DNA of 64,000 nt from contig BDSI01000013.1 of the NCBI GenBank assembly GCA_003117195.1, positions 62,001 to 126,000 of the forward strand, written 5' to 3'. The notes beneath the pieces are model-generated. The model was not told the origin of the DNA. It ran no database searches and was given only the letters and a program-made list of their open reading frames with translations. Of this stretch, positions 12,601 through 24,146 are shown in pieces. The DNA comes from Eudorina sp. 2006-703-Eu-15 (lineage: Eukaryota; Chlorophyta; Chlorophyceae; Chlamydomonadales; Volvocaceae). The stretch's first letter is position 1. The number at the start of each line of letters is the position of its first letter. The position numbers and the translations under genes were made by a program.

Positions 12601-15600
12601 GATCGCCGTACACACAGCGGCCGGTGGAGCATTAGACTGCACCAAAGGAGTTATGAGACTGAGCGTAGTTAAGGTAGTTAAGGTAGTTAAGGTAGTTAAG
12701 GTAGTTAAGGTAAGCATCGTGCAGCGCGTCATGCCGTACAGGGGCCACGCGTGCCGATACCCGCCCGGCCCCCCCCGCCCTCACCTTGTCCACGCCCCGC
12801 AGAGCGCCCATCAGACCCAGCCTGCCCTCCAGCTCCGGAACCAAACCCAGGTACAGCGCCGCCGGCAGCGGCCCGCCGTGCCAAGCCGCGTCAGTGGGCG
12901 CGTAGTCACCGAAGTGCAGCAGCACCACCGGCGGCAGCGGAGGGAGCGGGAAGCTGTCCTTGTCCGGCGACAGTTCCTCATCGCACGACATCAGCTGTTG
13001 GAAGCTCTCCACCGTCAGCAAGATCATGCCTCCCTGTGCAACGGACGTTGGCGTGAAGTGGTTGGCGGGTAACAATTCAAAATTGACCGTTGGCGGTTGG
13101 CGGTTGGAATCTGGAAAGACCGATAAGAGTGTACGACGGCCTGTGTTCCCTGGACAGATTTCTGACCCGCTGCAGCACCCCTCACCCACCTGCGCCATAT
13201 CACACACGGCCTTCGCGTACGACACGGGCTGTCCGCCGTACTGCACCTTCCTCGAAGAGTCCCCGAAGGTTATGTCCTCGGGTGCCACGCCGGACGTCAA
13301 ACCCACACGCACACGCAGCCCGCGGAACACGCACACAGCCGACGCCGGCGCCGGTGCCGACGGCTGCCGCAGCGTCACCGGCGGCGTGGCCCGCTGCGGC
13401 AGCAGTACCTCCGCCGCGTCAGTGCCGTCGACCGTGACCGCGATTATGCTAGCAGCTGCCGCGACTGTGGAAGTGCCGTACGAAGGTAGCCCCTCGTTGC
13501 CTAGCGACGCCGCATTGGTGGCAGGAAGAGCAATGCTCGCTGCGGACGCGGGACGGCTCGTCGTGACGGCGACGGCTCCGCCGCCGCCGCCGCCGCCGCC
13601 ACCGCCGCCTCCCGGCCCGGCCGCGGCCCCAGCCTCGTCGTCGACGGGCTGCCACATGTCCCCCACAAGTTCAAGGTAGGTGCGTGCTCGATCACCGACT
13701 GCGGCGTTGCTGGCCAGGGCGCAGAAGCTACTGCCGCCGGCAGGACGGACGGCAGAAAGCTGCTGAATTAGGAGCAGCGGGGGACGACGGGCATCATGCG
13801 GGGGCGGGCTGGTGATGGCAGGCGAGTCGTATCATGATGTGCGCTAGCAAGCAACATATTTGGACAAAGGCAAAGACGAAATGGAGCGCTACTGCGTAGT
13901 CCACAAATTCACGTCGACCGCAGCCCGCCAATAATATTCTTTGGCGTTAGTGGTTAGGCATAGTACGACAGGAAAGGTTAGTGTACGACAAAACCCAAGA
14001 GCCCGATCTGTGCCGTACCCTGAAACTGACCTCCGAGGACGGCAGCACCGACCACCTCTGGCGCGACCTCCTGCCGCCGCCGCCGCCGCCCCGCCGCCGC
14101 ACCAGACCGCCGCAGCCGCCGCCGATGTCCTCGGCGGCGCAGCAGCAGCCGCCCCGCAGCCAGTCCCGCCACTTCCTGTCCGGACGACTCCGGGGCGCCG
14201 CCTCCGCCTCCGCAACCCGCCACATGTCCATCGCGCCGTCCTCCTCGTCGGCCGTCCTCGTGAGCGCGCTGTCGGAAGCCGCGCGGACCTTCATGCCCTG
14301 CAAGACGACTGCGAGGCCACCGCCGACCGCGAACGAGGCAGCCGCGGTCGGCGGCCCCAAGCTGGCGACACGGCCTGAGGGTCTGCCGCCGGCGGCGGCG
14401 GCTGCGGGCGAGGGGGCGGCTCTGCGGGGTGCGGGTCTTCGGAGCCACACGGGTCTCTGGCCAGGCAGCTGCAGCAGCGGGGGCGGCCAGGGCAGCTCCA
14501 GCAGGGTGCGCTGCATGCAAGAGGGGGGGAGGGAGGGAGGGAGGGAGGAGGGCGCGGGCACGTGCGGCGGTGGGCGGGGAAGGGGGGGGAGGCGTGTTGA
14601 CTGTGGGGGTGCAGACGGGGCCAGAGGGGTCAACAAGTGGCTGGCCAGAGGAGAATGCCCGAGCGCTCTCGCCGGTACCCGTATCCGTACCCGTACCGCT
14701 ACCCGTACCCGTACCGCTACCCGTACCCGTACCGCTACCCCGTACCCGCGTGTCCGTACCTGCAGGTCCGCAGCGAAGCGAAGCGCCGAGGCCGGGTCGT
14801 GGAAGACGATGAGGAAAGAATCTGTTTGTTTGGGGGGCCCGGGCGTACAACGAAGGGCAGCGCAAGGCGTGTTAAGCTATACGGTGTTAATGCCGCAAAC
14901 TTAAGGGGCCCCCCGTTGGGGTGTATCAAACAGTGGAGGTAATGGCAGACCTGCAGCCGAAACACTGCCTCGCTAGGCAGCAGGCGCCCTACCCGGCCCC
15001 GCTGACTCATAGAGTCGGCCTCCACAGAGGGTCGTTCCCCGGCCCCGCCCCGCCCCATCCCATCCCATCCTGCCTGCCCTTCTAGGATGCCCGCCGCCGA
15101 TGACACACGCGGCAAGGCAGGGCAAGGCGGCTGCGCCGCAAGGCAAGGCAGCGCTCCCTCCGGCAGGCCTCCTCGGCCTCCCCCGGCACACCGCCCCGAA
15201 TCCCGGGCTCGAGGCCACACGGCTCTCAGGGCCGCGTCGCAGGTCGGGTCTCACCCACCTCCTGGAAGCGGGGTTGCGGCGCCGACGGAGGGAGGCGCGA
15301 ATCCGCGAGGCGTGCCCGCCAAAACCCAAAACAGGTCCCCGAGACGCCGGCGGCAGGGCGCGGGGACGGGGGCGGGGACGGGTACCCGAGGCGGGAAATG
15401 TTGAAGATGGGGTGCTGGGGAGCTTTGCAGCAACACAGTTAACTCGTAAAAGGGGAGTCGGTTGAATGCTTGAGGGTCATTTAGCAAGCAGCCAATCGTT
15501 GGACTCGTACCAGGGCGTTAGCATCCACGTGAGGCGCATGACCGACCCAAGACTATGTTTTGAGTGAGTTCAAGGCCCTATCAACGAAACAAGCGCCTCT

Positions 15601-18600
15601 GAAGGTATCGACCATGGGGTCATCCGCTTCGTACCCTCCGTGGTGAACTCGGTGCCGTAGTGCTTCCTCAGCGCCTGCCGTACACATTCGTGGTGCAAGC
15701 TGAGCGCCTGGTTCATGACCTCGGATGGGAGCACCTCCCAGGCGGGGGTGCTGCCCTCGATGTCCGTCACGGCTGGGTGTATATGGGGCGGGGCGCGGGG
15801 GTAGGGTGTGGAGCGGGGCGCGGAGCAACGAGGGCGTAAGCAAGCCCGACACACAGGTCGGGACTCGGGTCCACCTTGCAACGGTTACTACAAGTACGAC
15901 ACAAGTGTATGTGGGGGTGGATGAGGGGCACTTGGAGTCACGGGCTGAGGACAGCAGGCAAGGAAATGACAGGTAGCTAGGCAACGCAGGGGATAAGGCG
16001 AACACGCCTGGCGAAGAGAACGCCCAGCAGCGCTCGTTCTATTTGCAGCCATCCCAGGTCCTTAGGGATCGGATGTGCATGAATGCATCCCTAGATGTCG
16101 TATGGCCCATGGCGGGGCATCGGGCGCTTTGTGTGGCCGAAGCCATCAGGGCCTGCCCACACGCAGCAGGGTACCTGCGGCGCGCGCGGGGGCGCACCCA
16201 CCAATGGTCGTCTCCGGCCCGGCGCGCGGCGCGCTCAGCCTCCTCCTCCTCCGCATCAGCGAGTGCGACAGGGGCGCCACCACCAGGCAGCCCAGCAGAG
16301 ACAACACGCCCAGGACCAACAGCGAGCCTGGGTGCCGTACGGAGGTACGGCAGTACGAAAATCATGTATGAAGCCTGAGAAAGGGGGATTTCATCAATAC
16401 GACAAGAGAGTGAGATCGCAGCCCCGGAAAGACCCATGCAGGGCCCCCCTTGGTCGTCAACTCCAACCCTCCGCACCGAGGTGAGGTTTAGTGGTTGTGG
16501 TGGTTGTGGTGGTGGTTGCAGTGGTTGTTGTGATGGTTGCATTGGTTGTTGTGATGGTGCGGGATACCGCCAGTGAAGGGGTCGCAGATCCATCCACCCA
16601 CCCACGATGACGGTCGGCAGGATGATGTCCAGTCGCGGCCCGGCGTCCCCCGACTGCGATTTGGGGTTCTGCAGATCAAACACCGCGTTGTTGTAGCACA
16701 CCCCGGCACCCAGCTTGGCCACACAGCTGCGGGTGGGGGCGGGCCAGGCGGGGGAGGGTGGGTCGCGTTGCTCACATCCATCCAAGAGCGACATTCATGG
16801 CCCTGTAGGAATTCCTTCGGACATCCAGGGTACGGCAGTAAGCCTTTTGCGCCGTGCTGCTATGGGGTCTCCCTGGAGCAACCACGCCGCGCGTAGTCCT
16901 TCTCAACGGCGTTATGGACGCACGCTGACGTCAGCACGGTAACGGCGCTGTACTGTACGACAATGGCGCTGCACTGTACGACAACGGCGCTGCGCGGCAC
17001 TGCGTGCTCACTCGGCGGACGCCATCGCGACGCAGGACCGCGTGGTGTTGTAATACCAGGCGTCGTACCCTCCACCGCCCTGGAAGTCCCCCAGCACCGG
17101 CACTTGCACCCACACGTCCAGCTGCGACCGAAGGGTAGTAAGGCAGATCAAACGTGTCGGGAAGGCACTGTTGGAATGGACTGGAGTTTAAAAAGCATTG
17201 GCGGACGTAGGCGTGGGAGACCTCGTCAGCGTCGTTCCGTACACTTTTCAGGAAGGAGACAAGTTCGGAGCCGCTACACACACGCACGGGAAAGCCGACC
17301 TGATCTGTGCATGCGTTTTCGCTGTGTTTCCTGTTTTTATCAACAATATATGAGTAAATGAATGAAAGCATGTTGCAGTGGATCCCGAACAGATGGTTCT
17401 CCTTGACTCGGCGCAGACAACACTTGCGCTGCTCACGTATCGTGCGCCGTCGAAGGTGCAGACGGTTTCGGAGGCCGTCGAGAGGTAGCAGTACGTCCCG
17501 CCGGGCCAGATGGCGGTGACCTGGAACATCCCGGCGCTGCTGTTGGCGCCCGGGGCGGGCGGGGCCCGACTGCTCCGCGGCACCCGGGCGATGCCGGGCA
17601 CCACCGCCGCGGCGGCGATACACAGCGGGAACTCCAGGACCGAGTCCCTCAGCACGAGGAGGGATCCCCAGCCGGGGTCCGAGTACGTCAGCAGGTCTGG
17701 AGGCACGCACGTGTGTATTGCCGTACATACACACCGCGTTACGGTTGATGGGCATGCGTGTCCAAATGCGCGCCACCGCCGCAAGACGGCGAACGAAACA
17801 AAGGGAAACACGCGGGTGCGCAGGGGCGGAAAGAGGAAGTTAACATCAAGAGCTGCTTGCGGCCGTCATCAAATGACGCGCCGGGGTCCACTGTAACATC
17901 ATATACATCATATATGGAGGCCTAGCGGACCTGCTGCCATAGCGCGATGACGCAGCTAGGGTATCCTCACGGGTCACGGCCCTGCGGGTGCTGGTTGCCT
18001 CAGCAGCGAGGAGACGCGCGCGCGTGTGGAACGACGTACTGTGGGCTGGTGCGTGGCTGCTGCCAAGTGAATGAAGCAGGGTTCGTGGGTTCATGCATGG
18101 TGTGTGTCCTGCACTCCCGCCGCAGTCAGCAACCGACCCGGGTCAGGTGCTCAGGTCCGTTCCGAAAATCGAGCCCGCACACCCTTATTTTCTCAGCAGG
18201 CCGTCTGAGCTCCCCAGGCATCCACACTTACCGAAGTCATTTCCAAACTGCCCATGTCGCCCGGTCGTGATCAGGTCGGGTCAGGTCAGGGTAGGTCAGG
18301 GTAGGTCGCCCGTGTAGTCCATCAGGCCATCATGTCGGGTGCCGCACGAGGGCGCCGGCGCCGCCAGCACCCGCAGCACCAATGCCCCAATCCGCATGAC
18401 GACGACCGCGATCCGCGATCCGCGCCACCGACCAGTAGTGCGCAGGATGACAACGCAGGCACGCACACAGCGCGCCAGACAGCAGCGGACACACGCACAA
18501 GCATTTGGTTGTTCGGAAGGGGCGGGACATCGACGACAGCTGGTGTCCTTGTGAGGGATCCCTTGTGGGTCGTCTGCAACGTTCATTAATTTATTCGTTC

Positions 18601-20218
18601 GTGCATGCATGCATGGGTTCATCCATAATACAGCGAATTTTACAGGTGCTGCCGGAGATAATGCGGCGCTCGTCATGACGCTTCGGTGTGGCTGACAAGG
18701 GCCCACACGAGGTGCGTCCCCAAGCAGACAACCGCGCGGGGACAGGGTTTAGGGTTTTAGGGTTTCGGGATCTGGTCTTTGTACGAAGGCATACAATTAA
18801 AATGTACCTTTGAACGGAAGTTCCGTACGACGACGCGCTCCAGGGCAAGAGAAACGCCCTGCCCCAATGTGACGCGTCTGTACGACCTGCGGGCGTACAG
18901 GAAGCAGGGGGTGCAGTGGATCGAAAGTCCTGGCCAGCACGAAGTCCGTAATAATTAATAGAATCAGGGCGATTACAGTAGTGCGTGGGAGACGGCACGT
19001 GACAATATGAATCGCACCACGGCTAGCTAGTAGCTTCCGTACTCCGGGGCTGGTGCCTGCCGTATCTTCCTGCAATCCGGGTCACTTCTAGGCTGGCGTG
19101 ACCCGCGGATTTCACCTCGGCCGTCCGCGCCTTTTGGATTCTGCCGCAACCCACAGCGTGACCCCGTACCTAACGTTGCTCGGGCCACGTTCTCAACACA
19201 AGCCGGCGTGATGGCTTGTGAGCAGCAGCCTTAAAATAGCGACAAAAGAGCCAATGAACGGCAGTTCTAACGTCGAGAGGGCGGCCCGCCGCTTCGCAAG
19301 GTTTACCAGCCAAAGAGGTTATCAAGCACGTAAAATCATCAATGGTGATGATCCATGGCGCGGGGCAAATGTGAAGTCGCGCCGGCGGAACAGTTGAGGG
19401 TGACCGTTTCGGATAAGCAGTCGCCAGCTCGCCACGGTGGCTGATGGCGACTGTTCGTGTCGGGGTTTGCAACCAACAACGGACGAAGCACATCGAATCG
19501 AGACGAAGTGCCGTGCAGCAGGCTACTTAGGTAGTGCCTGATGAGCGTCCTAGGGCGTCCTCAGCAAACGGCCAAAGTGCAGACCCACTATCCATGATCG
19601 CCGCGAGGTTACATCGCGTCATTCGGTACGCGCGATGTACGTACGTCGCGCGCCGACACAACCGTACAATACGATATCTTAACGAGGTGGACCGTTTGCG
19701 AGATTATACGCGGGTTCATCTGATAAGAGTTGTGAGGTCACCTTTGCACCTAGAAACGTGACAAAAACACTCGCCAACAAGTCAACATACTCTAAAACTG
19801 ACCAAGACTCGCAGTATCTGCAGTTAGCTGAACAGAAAATATGGTACTACTTATTTGCAGCATAAATATTGAGAGATAATGTCCTCCGGACCTCTATATA
19901 TCCCAGGCTACTTGGAGGCCGACTCACCCAACTATTGCATACAAGTTAGCAATCGAGGCCAAATGTTTGCCTCACCAGGATAAATCGAAAACTGGATAGG
20001 CTCCCAGCGCTCCCGGCACGCTGCCCATAACAGTAACGTTAATATTCAGAACCAACGGATTGGAGAGTGTCTCGGGTGGCCAATCTTCTGGGCCCACTTT
20101 AGTGTCCTGTGTGAGGAGCAACGCCGTCCGAGACGTGGTCTCAGCCTGTGCCGTTCCAGGTGGGGTTCGCCCGATCGCGGCAAGTTCGACGAGAGCCTCC
20201 ACGAACGATGCAGAATCC
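9657..20218 (-). CDS. Receptor-type class III nucleotidyl cyclase with two tandem cyclase domains (5' part unresolved)
   Basis: Predicted single-pass membrane receptor cyclase making cAMP or cGMP. Exons found: 20218-19976 (EDWPPETLSNPLVLNINVTV and AYPVFDL, as in volvocine receptor cyclases), then 17696-17437, 17121-17012, 16726-16602, 16327-16202, 15772-15635, 14821-14760, 14510-about 14019, 13762-13190, 13033-12785, 12596-12429, 12099-11999, 11601-11284, 10874-about 10635 and 9903-9657. Phases agree from 17696 onward. The ectodomain ends in a helix (SLLVLGVLSLLGCLVVA) followed by five arginines. Domain 1 has VTDIEGST and TEGDSF, both metal-binding aspartates. Domain 2 lacks them (FMRAVGMT, SEGLCL) but has the Asn/Arg pair (VMNRAARI) that domain 1 lacks. 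The tail carries SVGVQVDM and DASTQTADA. The signal-peptide exon and the exons between 19976 and 17697 were not found. The last junction rests on a weak GTACAC donor; a better donor at 10621 would put the final exon out of frame. Confidence 0.8.
12291..12323. repeat. (TAGG)n microsatellite in a cyclase intron
   Basis: Eight uninterrupted 4-bp units inside the intron 12428-12100. Confidence 0.95.
12666..12712. repeat. 9-bp tandem repeat (GTAGTTAAG)n
   Basis: Five perfect 9-bp units in the short intron 12784-12597 between the two cyclase domains. Confidence 0.95.
14674..14757. repeat. (TACCCG/TACCGC)n minisatellite abutting a 5' splice site
   Basis: GTACCC/GTACCG units of 6 bp. On the minus strand the repeat begins right at the donor after the cyclase exon 14821-14760, whose intron starts GTACGG and is therefore built from the repeat word. 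Confidence 0.85.
16491..16556. repeat. GTGGTTGT-type repeat in a cyclase intron
   Basis: Degenerate GTTGTGGTGG/GTTGTTGTGAT units in the intron 16601-16328, next to the transmembrane exon. Confidence 0.75.
17881..17915 (+). repeat. Dispersed GGGGTCCACTGTAAC end motif with AT-rich tail
   Basis: CCGGGGTCCACTGTAACATC followed by ATATACATCATATAT. It lies inside the unresolved extracellular part of the cyclase gene. Confidence 0.65.
18746..18768 (+). repeat. Interstitial telomere-like repeat
   Basis: GGTTTAGGG followed by TTTTAGGG and TTTCGGG. TTTAGGG is the plant-type and TTTTAGGG the Chlamydomonas-type telomere unit. It is three degenerate units inside the cyclase gene, so not a chromosome end. 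Confidence 0.6.
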
Positions 20219-20269
20219 CTAATGCCCGGTTTTTCCGTTAACGGAAAAGAGGATTATAGCCCAGGGGAC

Positions 20270-20740
20270 CGTTGGGCCTTATGTGGTGCCCGTATGTGGG
20301 CCCCTGTACATTGTACAGGCGGTACGCGGTTGTGAGAGACATCAAGGAAGGGTGCCCCGTGCGCCAAGTCCCGTGTGCGCAAGGATACAGCATATCAAGT
20401 TGCATTGAGTTGACAAGTTGCGGCGCGCTTTCGCGTTTAGTTGCGTCGGAGCACATGGATGACTGAGCGAGGGACGTTGAGGAAATGGAGGGGCAGCGAC
20501 GGATTTGGGCGTCATCACGATAACGAGAATGAATTGCGTTTGACTGAAAGAGTTGGGTGCGCTTCTGGCATTTGTTTGGGTTCCAGCGTATTGGTTCCAG
20601 TGAGGTACGCGTAACCGAGGGACATGGAGGAAATCAAGGTCCTTCGCCAGGTTCGGTTAGCGCAACGATAGAGCGTAAACAGGTGCATTGAATTGACAGG
20701 TTTGCGAGCGCGTTGACATTTGTTTGGGCCGAAGTTGATG
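20270..20740. repeat. Two diverged tandem copies of a ~290-bp unit
   Basis: The block from GGTACGCG at about 20,318 through TTGCATTGAGTTGACAAG matches the block from GGTACGCG at about 20,603 through GTGCATTGAATTGACAGG, with many substitutions. A piece with GTTTGGG(CC/TT)C recurs at about 20,570 and 20,725. Confidence 0.6.
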
Positions 20741-21164
20741 ACTGTTCGCAATTGGGGAACCAGAAGCGCGCGATTTTAAAGCTAGGAAGTCAGCCCAAAT
20801 AAATGTTACGGCGTTTTGACATACGGTAACTGCTAAGAATTCCACAAGAAGAAAGTTGAGGTAGGATGGCACCTGGTGGCAAACCTGTAGTTCAGAAGAC
20901 AACAATAAACAGGCAGAAGCTGGGCAATACATTCCTGAGGTTATGCACGGGTAGGTGCAGTGTTAGGGCTCGTGGGGCCCTTGGATGGCGGATGGACGGG
21001 TCGGGTGCGTCGGCCACGGGCTGGGTCCACATGGTTTGCAGATGGGGTCACGCGAGGGGGAAGTATGGGATGCTTGAGCTTTGCAACACGGTGAGACACT
21101 GATTTATAATGTTCCAGCCAAGGCGAGGTGGGCCCCAAGCAGGGATAGGGTCAGGTGGGTTGGA

Positions 21165-22930
21165 CATGGTGGGGATCAACAGCAGGCAGAAGCTGGGCAT
21201 GCCAGCAGGCACGGGTAGCACTTAGGGAGGGCGGCATGGGTTGGGTGTACCCCGAGAAGGCTGGGATTCAGATGGATTTAGGTCAGGATGGTCTTGGCCT
21301 GATGGATGGATAGGGATGGATATCGAACCAGGTGCCGATGGGCCTTGGGATGGCCCCAGCATTGCCTCTGCAAATGGGCAACTCCCATATGCGCCCCGCG
21401 GCGGTGGCCCGGTGTGGCTGCAGCGGGAAGTTTCCCGCGGCGGGCGGTGGGGAAGCCACCACGCGGCAGCATCACTTCTGGGCCTGCCGTGTGGCCCTGG
21501 CCGTGATGGGAATTACAGCTGTGGGCTCGGGTGAGTGAGCCGGGCTCTGGGCGCAGCTCTTGGGGCTCGGGTTAGACGCCGCCCCGCGGAGGGCAGCTTC
21601 CCGTTGGGGCCGATCTTGGCGCCGGGTCCTCCCAGTTGGGGGTCCCCATGCGTGGCTGGGGCTCCGTGGGCTCCTTCCATCCAGTGTTGCGGGTGGCCGG
21701 GGGGACCCTGCAGCGTGCAGCGCCCCCGAGGAGTGAGGGTCGGTGGGTTTTTTTGCGCCCCGCAGGCGAGCCTGCTCCTGGCCCCGGCTGGGGGCGGTCG
21801 GGTGCTTGGTGGGTGAGGGGCTTCCTGCCAGCGACTGCCGCACATCGTCATGAGCCAGGCGTGGGCGTCCAGGACCTCAAGCTTCAGCGGCACAGGACGC
21901 GTCCGGGGTGCGGGTACTGGACCTTGGGGTGCCTGTGTGGGCGACTTCCCCCATGTTCTGCTTGATCCGTTCCCGGTGCGACTGTGGTAGTGCTGTCCCG
22001 CTGGCAGTCTCTGCGTGTTTGGGTGGTTCTGCTGGCGGGTTCCCGTCCACGTTCGCTTTTCACAGCGATGTAGTGCGAGGATGCCTCGCTGCTTTGTCGG
22101 TGGGGTGTCGCAGCTCGCGGGGGTTTCCCCCGTGAGGCACCGATGACGGATCCCTTTCACGGGGTCCGCGCATTTTTGGCTGCGGAGACCGTCCTCTTAC
22201 GGAATGAACCTGACCGTTATTGGAGTTGCAAAACTCGGACGTCCGATGAAAACTGATTGATCAGTGCGAATGAGGAATGAATAGGGTAAGAAAGAGGCCT
22301 AGATGTCAAGGACGAGATGAGTGACTGTGAATGCCGACCCCAAAAGGGATCAGACGACGTCAGTGTTGTCATTGGTATTGTCGATCGGGGTGATGTGAGG
22401 CGGTCCCGGGGCGGACTGTGCTGGTGCCTTCACATTGAGATTGAGATGCTGTCGGGGGTTTACCAGGTGCAGATGGTGTTTCGGGCATGGGTGACGCTTG
22501 CCCCTAGAATTGGTGAGGTGCAGATGGGATTAGGCCCGGGTGGGGATGCGGTCGCTGGGGGCATGCCAGCAGGTACAGATAGCACTTCGGCAGGGGTCAG
22601 GTTGGGTGCCAATGGGGGATATTCCTGCACTTTGAAGGTTACAGACGGGGTCGGGCCCGGGTACGTACGGTAAGCCTTGCGACGGACATTGCCCCAAAGC
22701 ATGGATGGGATGCAGTTGGGGGTTTTCCAGGTATAGGTGGATTACCGGGAGGGGTCCAGGATGCGTGGGTTTGGGCATGTCTGGGGTGTACATGCCCCGA
22801 GAAGGTCCGAAATGCAGATGGTATCAGGCAAAGTCGGGCTTGGCCCGAGAGGTCCAACGAAACAGGTGCAGATGGGGCCTGGAAGAACCCCTGCACTGCC
22901 TCCACGTACGAATATTGGCATATGCCGCTA
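21165..22930. repeat. Two diverged copies of a G-rich repeat about 1.4-1.5 kb apart
   Basis: Matching islands in the same order: GCATGCCAGCAGGCACGGGT at about 21,197 with GCATGCCAGCAGGTACAGAT at about 22,561; CCCCGAGAAGG...CAGATGG at about 21,250 and 22,795; and a CATATG-CGC segment at about 21,388 and 22,918. The word GGTGCAGATGG is frequent throughout. Confidence 0.5.
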
Positions 22931-24100
22931 AGACGACGTTGGGGGCGGGGCGGAGGTGGCACCGGCGGCGGTCCTGGTGGGCAGTGCGCCGGTCAAAGTA
23001 GGAGGACTGCGGCAATGCGCGGATGAGAGTGTGGTTCTTGGCATTGCCGGTGTCATGCGTCGCCACGGACCGACTGGACCTTCGTCCAGTCGACATGCTA
23101 CCATGTGGACGTCGTCTACACCCTGCATCGATACACCCTGCTTCGCCGAAATGTATGCAGCATTCATGAGGATTCATGCTCTCTTTCAATCAAGTGACGC
23201 GATCGGCCCCCTACGCCCTTCTTCACATCCTTTCATCAAACCTACACAAAACAAAAAGCGGGATTGCCGTAGGCCCTTCTCGTTATTATCAAGGATGGAT
23301 AGTTTGCTGATACAAAACTCAAAGGTCCCCAAAGCAGGGAAAGCAGGACGACTAAGTTTGCCATTGCGGGTGACATACGGATAACGCTGTTCATGCAGGT
23401 CACTACCCATTAGAATGAACCTTAAGAGTGGTTGTATATTATCTTACATATTGAAGAGTGCAGTTGAAAAGTCTGCAGCTCTGTTTTGTCCGCTGTGCTC
23501 GTAGGCAGTACATTTCATGCGTAGCAATGTTGGATTTTGGCATACCTTCACCGAAATATCAATAGGTAATAATATTTGATTTCCGATGATTACTGTCGTC
23601 CATCGACCAGCATCCCCACCCCTTGCATACGTATAGGTCACGGGCACACCATCCTGCACGGTCCTGCACCGCGGACAACAGATTTACAGAGGGATGACTA
23701 CGGCAAACGAACGGGCTGCGACGATTCGTGCCACTGACGAAGCCAACATCCAACTTCGTACATAGGGGTGCCAGTGTCGCTGTATGTCGAGGCCGCAAAC
23801 GCAGCATTTTTCCTGTTGGCTTGCTTTGTTTATATTTTCAAATTAAGAGAAGCGAAAATAGTCCCTCCCTATCCGGCCCGTGCAACCATGAGTGGCAGGC
23901 ATTTCCGGACTTCTCCAGACCCGTTCGAATGAGGCGAGAATATGCCGGATTCGTATTTCCGCTCAAGAGGCGCTCGCAGCACTGTCCCGGAGACATTGTC
24001 CACCAGCACTCCACCAGCACCGGTAACCTGATTCCATGACGGCAACAACAGCTCCAGAAGGCAGCCGGTCCTCAGGCCGCTGGATGTGCACGGCACACAC

Positions 24101-24146
24101 GCGGGGTCCACTGTACCATCATTAGTAGTAATAATAATAATAATAC
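24101..24146 (+). repeat. Dispersed GGGGTCCACTGTA end motif with (TAA)n tail
   Basis: GCGGGGTCCACTGTACCATC followed by TAGTAG and (TAA)n. The conserved end followed by a simple-repeat tail resembles the 3' terminus of a non-LTR retroelement or SINE; the body of any element was not delimited. Confidence 0.5.

Noticed and set aside
13981..14904. Plus-strand 307-codon open frame
   Set aside because: Antisense to the minus-strand cyclase exons, which join in phase and carry family motifs; it also reads through a 6-bp repeat.
17372..17897. Inverted pair of GTGGATCCC / GGGGTCCAC motifs as ends of one transposon
   Set aside because: The interval contains the conserved cyclase exon 17696-17437, and the left copy is degenerate, so it is not a mobile unit.
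18300..18706. Possible extracellular exon (GTRHDGLMDYTGDL) of the cyclase gene
   Set aside because: Stops follow at once in that frame, and no phase-consistent splice could be built. The donor at 18231 (GTAAGT) may belong to a real exon, but its start was not found.
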